From the NCBI GenBank assembly GCA_018857735.1, contig JABMCL010000176.1:477501-541500 (forward strand): a stretch of 64,000 bases of DNA. Reading direction: 5' to 3'. This document shows positions 58,601-61,600 of the stretch, piece after piece. This stretch comes from Alviniconcha marisindica. Its lineage: Eukaryota; Mollusca; Gastropoda; Provannidae. Every line of letters begins with the position of its first letter. Position 1 is the first letter of the stretch. The position numbers and the translations under genes were made by a program. Under the pieces are notes generated by a model, which was not told the origin of the DNA, ran no database searches, and saw nothing but the letters and a program-made list of their open reading frames with translations.

Positions 58601-61600
58601 AAGATCCATGCATCAGAAAAACTTCCAACAAATTATGCTTTTGCAAAAAGCGTATCAAACTTTATTTGATCGGACGTCATCTGTGTCGTAATACGAAACG
58701 CGAACTTTCGACAACAGACTGAAAACAACTCTGACCCTTGACATGAGCGGAAGTGACGTCATATGCACATCAGACTTGCGGTCAATCACTCAGCAGCTTT
58801 GAAAAGATTTAACCAAACAACTTTTGTTACATTAACAAAATTTGCCGCTCCTCAAATATTGTCGTAAGATATGACGTCCGACTATCTAACAAGTTGTGAG
58901 CGAAAAACAAAACATTATAGGTTTACACTTGTCAACAAACACGAAGGTACCACGTGACACTTCCCGGTCACATTTGATTTGAATGGCGTCGAAGGAATCT
59001 TCTGCTGCGAACATTGAAAGGTACGTCGCAATTATTGTTGTGAGGGTGACGTCCGACCATTCTTGACGTCCGATCACAATTTTACACCGTTTATCTTATT
59101 AAATCAGCTAGTTAATAGTTATTTAGATAATCTTTTGTGTTCAGGTTAGAGCGCAGTAGGACGAAGTGTCGTTTTTAAGCAAAGGGGGAGATTTGCGGTG
59201 GCTGACGTTGTGCTAGTATCACAATGAAGAATTATATTGCAGCATGAGCTCTTGCTGTAATTTGGACGTCCGATCACCATGTGGCGTAAAACTAACTTCC
59301 AGTTGCACAGTGCAGACATTTGTGAAATATGACAGTTGCCATCCCAACATTGCATAGCGCTTCGTTTGACAAGATCGACCTGTGAAATCGGGGACGGCCA
59401 GTAATAACATAAAAAAATATATTAAAAAATTACGAGGATTAAGTAGGTCGGACGTCAGGGTGACCCCAAAATTTGGTGCTGATGACATTTGACACCTTTT
59501 TGTTTAAGTTTTGTAAGGCTACTAAGAGTCATTTACTGATGGTTTAGTAAGTACTCCTAGACTTTTTATTTTGCTTGTTTGGTTTTAGTTTTGGTTTGAT
59601 ACTTTTAATTTTATTGAATTATTCACTGTATTTTATGGATACATTATGTTTGTGGATAGGAATTTTTGTTGATGATGTTTCTCATGTTGGTTGTTAATGT
59701 CTTATTATTTCAGACCAATAACTGCTGACATGACCAGGAGTAGGACAAAACTGCCCCTGCTATGAGTATGACCTTGATCATCAACTCCTCATTCAGTAGC
59801 AGCACTGTACCTGAAGATTGGAGAACCACACTTATCACACCTGTCTTTAAGAATGCTACCATTCAAAAAAGTTCTGACCAATTTCCTTCACAAGTGTCGT
59901 CTGCAACTAGTGCAAGATCCTCGCATATTGTCATCAGTAGCATCATGCACTAAGACAACATCATCATAGCTCCTGAACAACATGGCTTCAGATGTGATTG
60001 CTCATGAATGTGAAACCCAACTCCTTGGCCTAATCACTAAAATCAGTGAACTCGCACATGACTTTCAGGCAGGGAAACTGGTAGACCTTGTGGGCTGGAC
60101 TTCTCCAAGGCCTGCTTCACAAGTTGTCCCATTATGGGATCACCGGTAGAACAAACACATGGATCAAGAGCTTCCTGAGAGATCAACAAGCTGTCATGTT
60201 GATGGTATGAAGTTGAACTTTGTCCCATGGGACTCAGAGGTGCCTTAAGGCAGTGTTCTTGGCCCAGAATTGTTTGTCCTATACATCAGTGACCTAGCTG
60301 CCACAACAGCCTACCTCCAGACTGAGACTGTTTGAAGATGACACCATCTGCCAGTGCCCCATCTCCACAGCTGAAGATCAAGCAATACTCCAAAATGATC
60401 TAAACAATTTCTGTATGGGTAATGAGAAAGCAGATGGAACATGTGCTTCTACCCAGGACAGATGTGACATCCTAAGTGTTACTAAAAAGCAAGAGGAAAC
60501 ACTACCATGCTCTGCATGGCCAGATGCTCAAGTCAGTCAACAGTACTCACTTCTTGGGTGTCACACTGACCTCAGATGCCACCTGGGAGACACATCAACA
60601 TCACCAACAAAGCAAGCAGGACCCTGGGTTCTGGGAAGAACCCTGAAGATCAGCACCTCTTTAATAAAAGGCAAGGCCTACAAGGCAGTTGTCACACCAG
60701 TCCTGGAATATGCAAGCTCTATCTGGCACCCAAACAACAACCTGATCAACCGCCTAGAGTCTGTACAGCAAAAGGCAGCATGGTGGACACACAGAGATGC
60801 TGCAGGATATCCAGTGTCAACAACATGCTGACTAGGCTGACCATATCTCCAACATAGGTGCAGGAAAGCAAGACTGGTGAACTTTTATAACTTCCACCAT
60901 CACCATGGCTCCATAGCCACTGACACCAAGTGAATAACAGGTGACTATCCCAGTATCACAGGAGCCCATCATTCCCATTCCCTGTTAACCCAGTGCCCTC
61001 CTGTCAAGTGTCATACTGACTACAGGAAATTCTTTTTCCCAACGCAATCAAGGATTGGAATGACCTCACTGAGGATGTGGCTGCTGTGCCCACCCTTGAG
61101 ACTTTTTGTTCACGTCTTCCAAAATCAGTACCTTTGGAGTAGGCCATGCCCCCCAAGTAAGTAGTGTTGATGATGGCTAGGGCTAGGGCTGTGCCGGTCA
61201 GGGTTTTCCCCCGGCAAGCAGCTGGATTGACCTAGTTGGAGATGTGACAATGACATACACAAAATTCAGCGTTGTTTCATGTTTGTTTGTAAGAGTTTTT
61301 CTTTTTCTTAGTGCTGTGCTGTTTGGTGTGCTTTCTCTTGAAACATTCAAGGTGCAGTTTCTTTTTATACTGTAGGAGGTGGTATGGTGTTTTAGACTTC
61401 TGTTAAATGTTGTTGTTTTGACTGAAGTATGAGATAGCCAGTCGGAAGTGCTCAACAGGGTTACAATGCTATAATTACAAGCCAATTGTATGTAATGCCT
61501 ATCAAAAAGGAAGTTGCATGCAGTACTCTGGATCTAAGTACATACTACTTTTCTACATTATGTGTATTTTTATAGCTGAAGAGAAAGTTTAATGTTGTAC

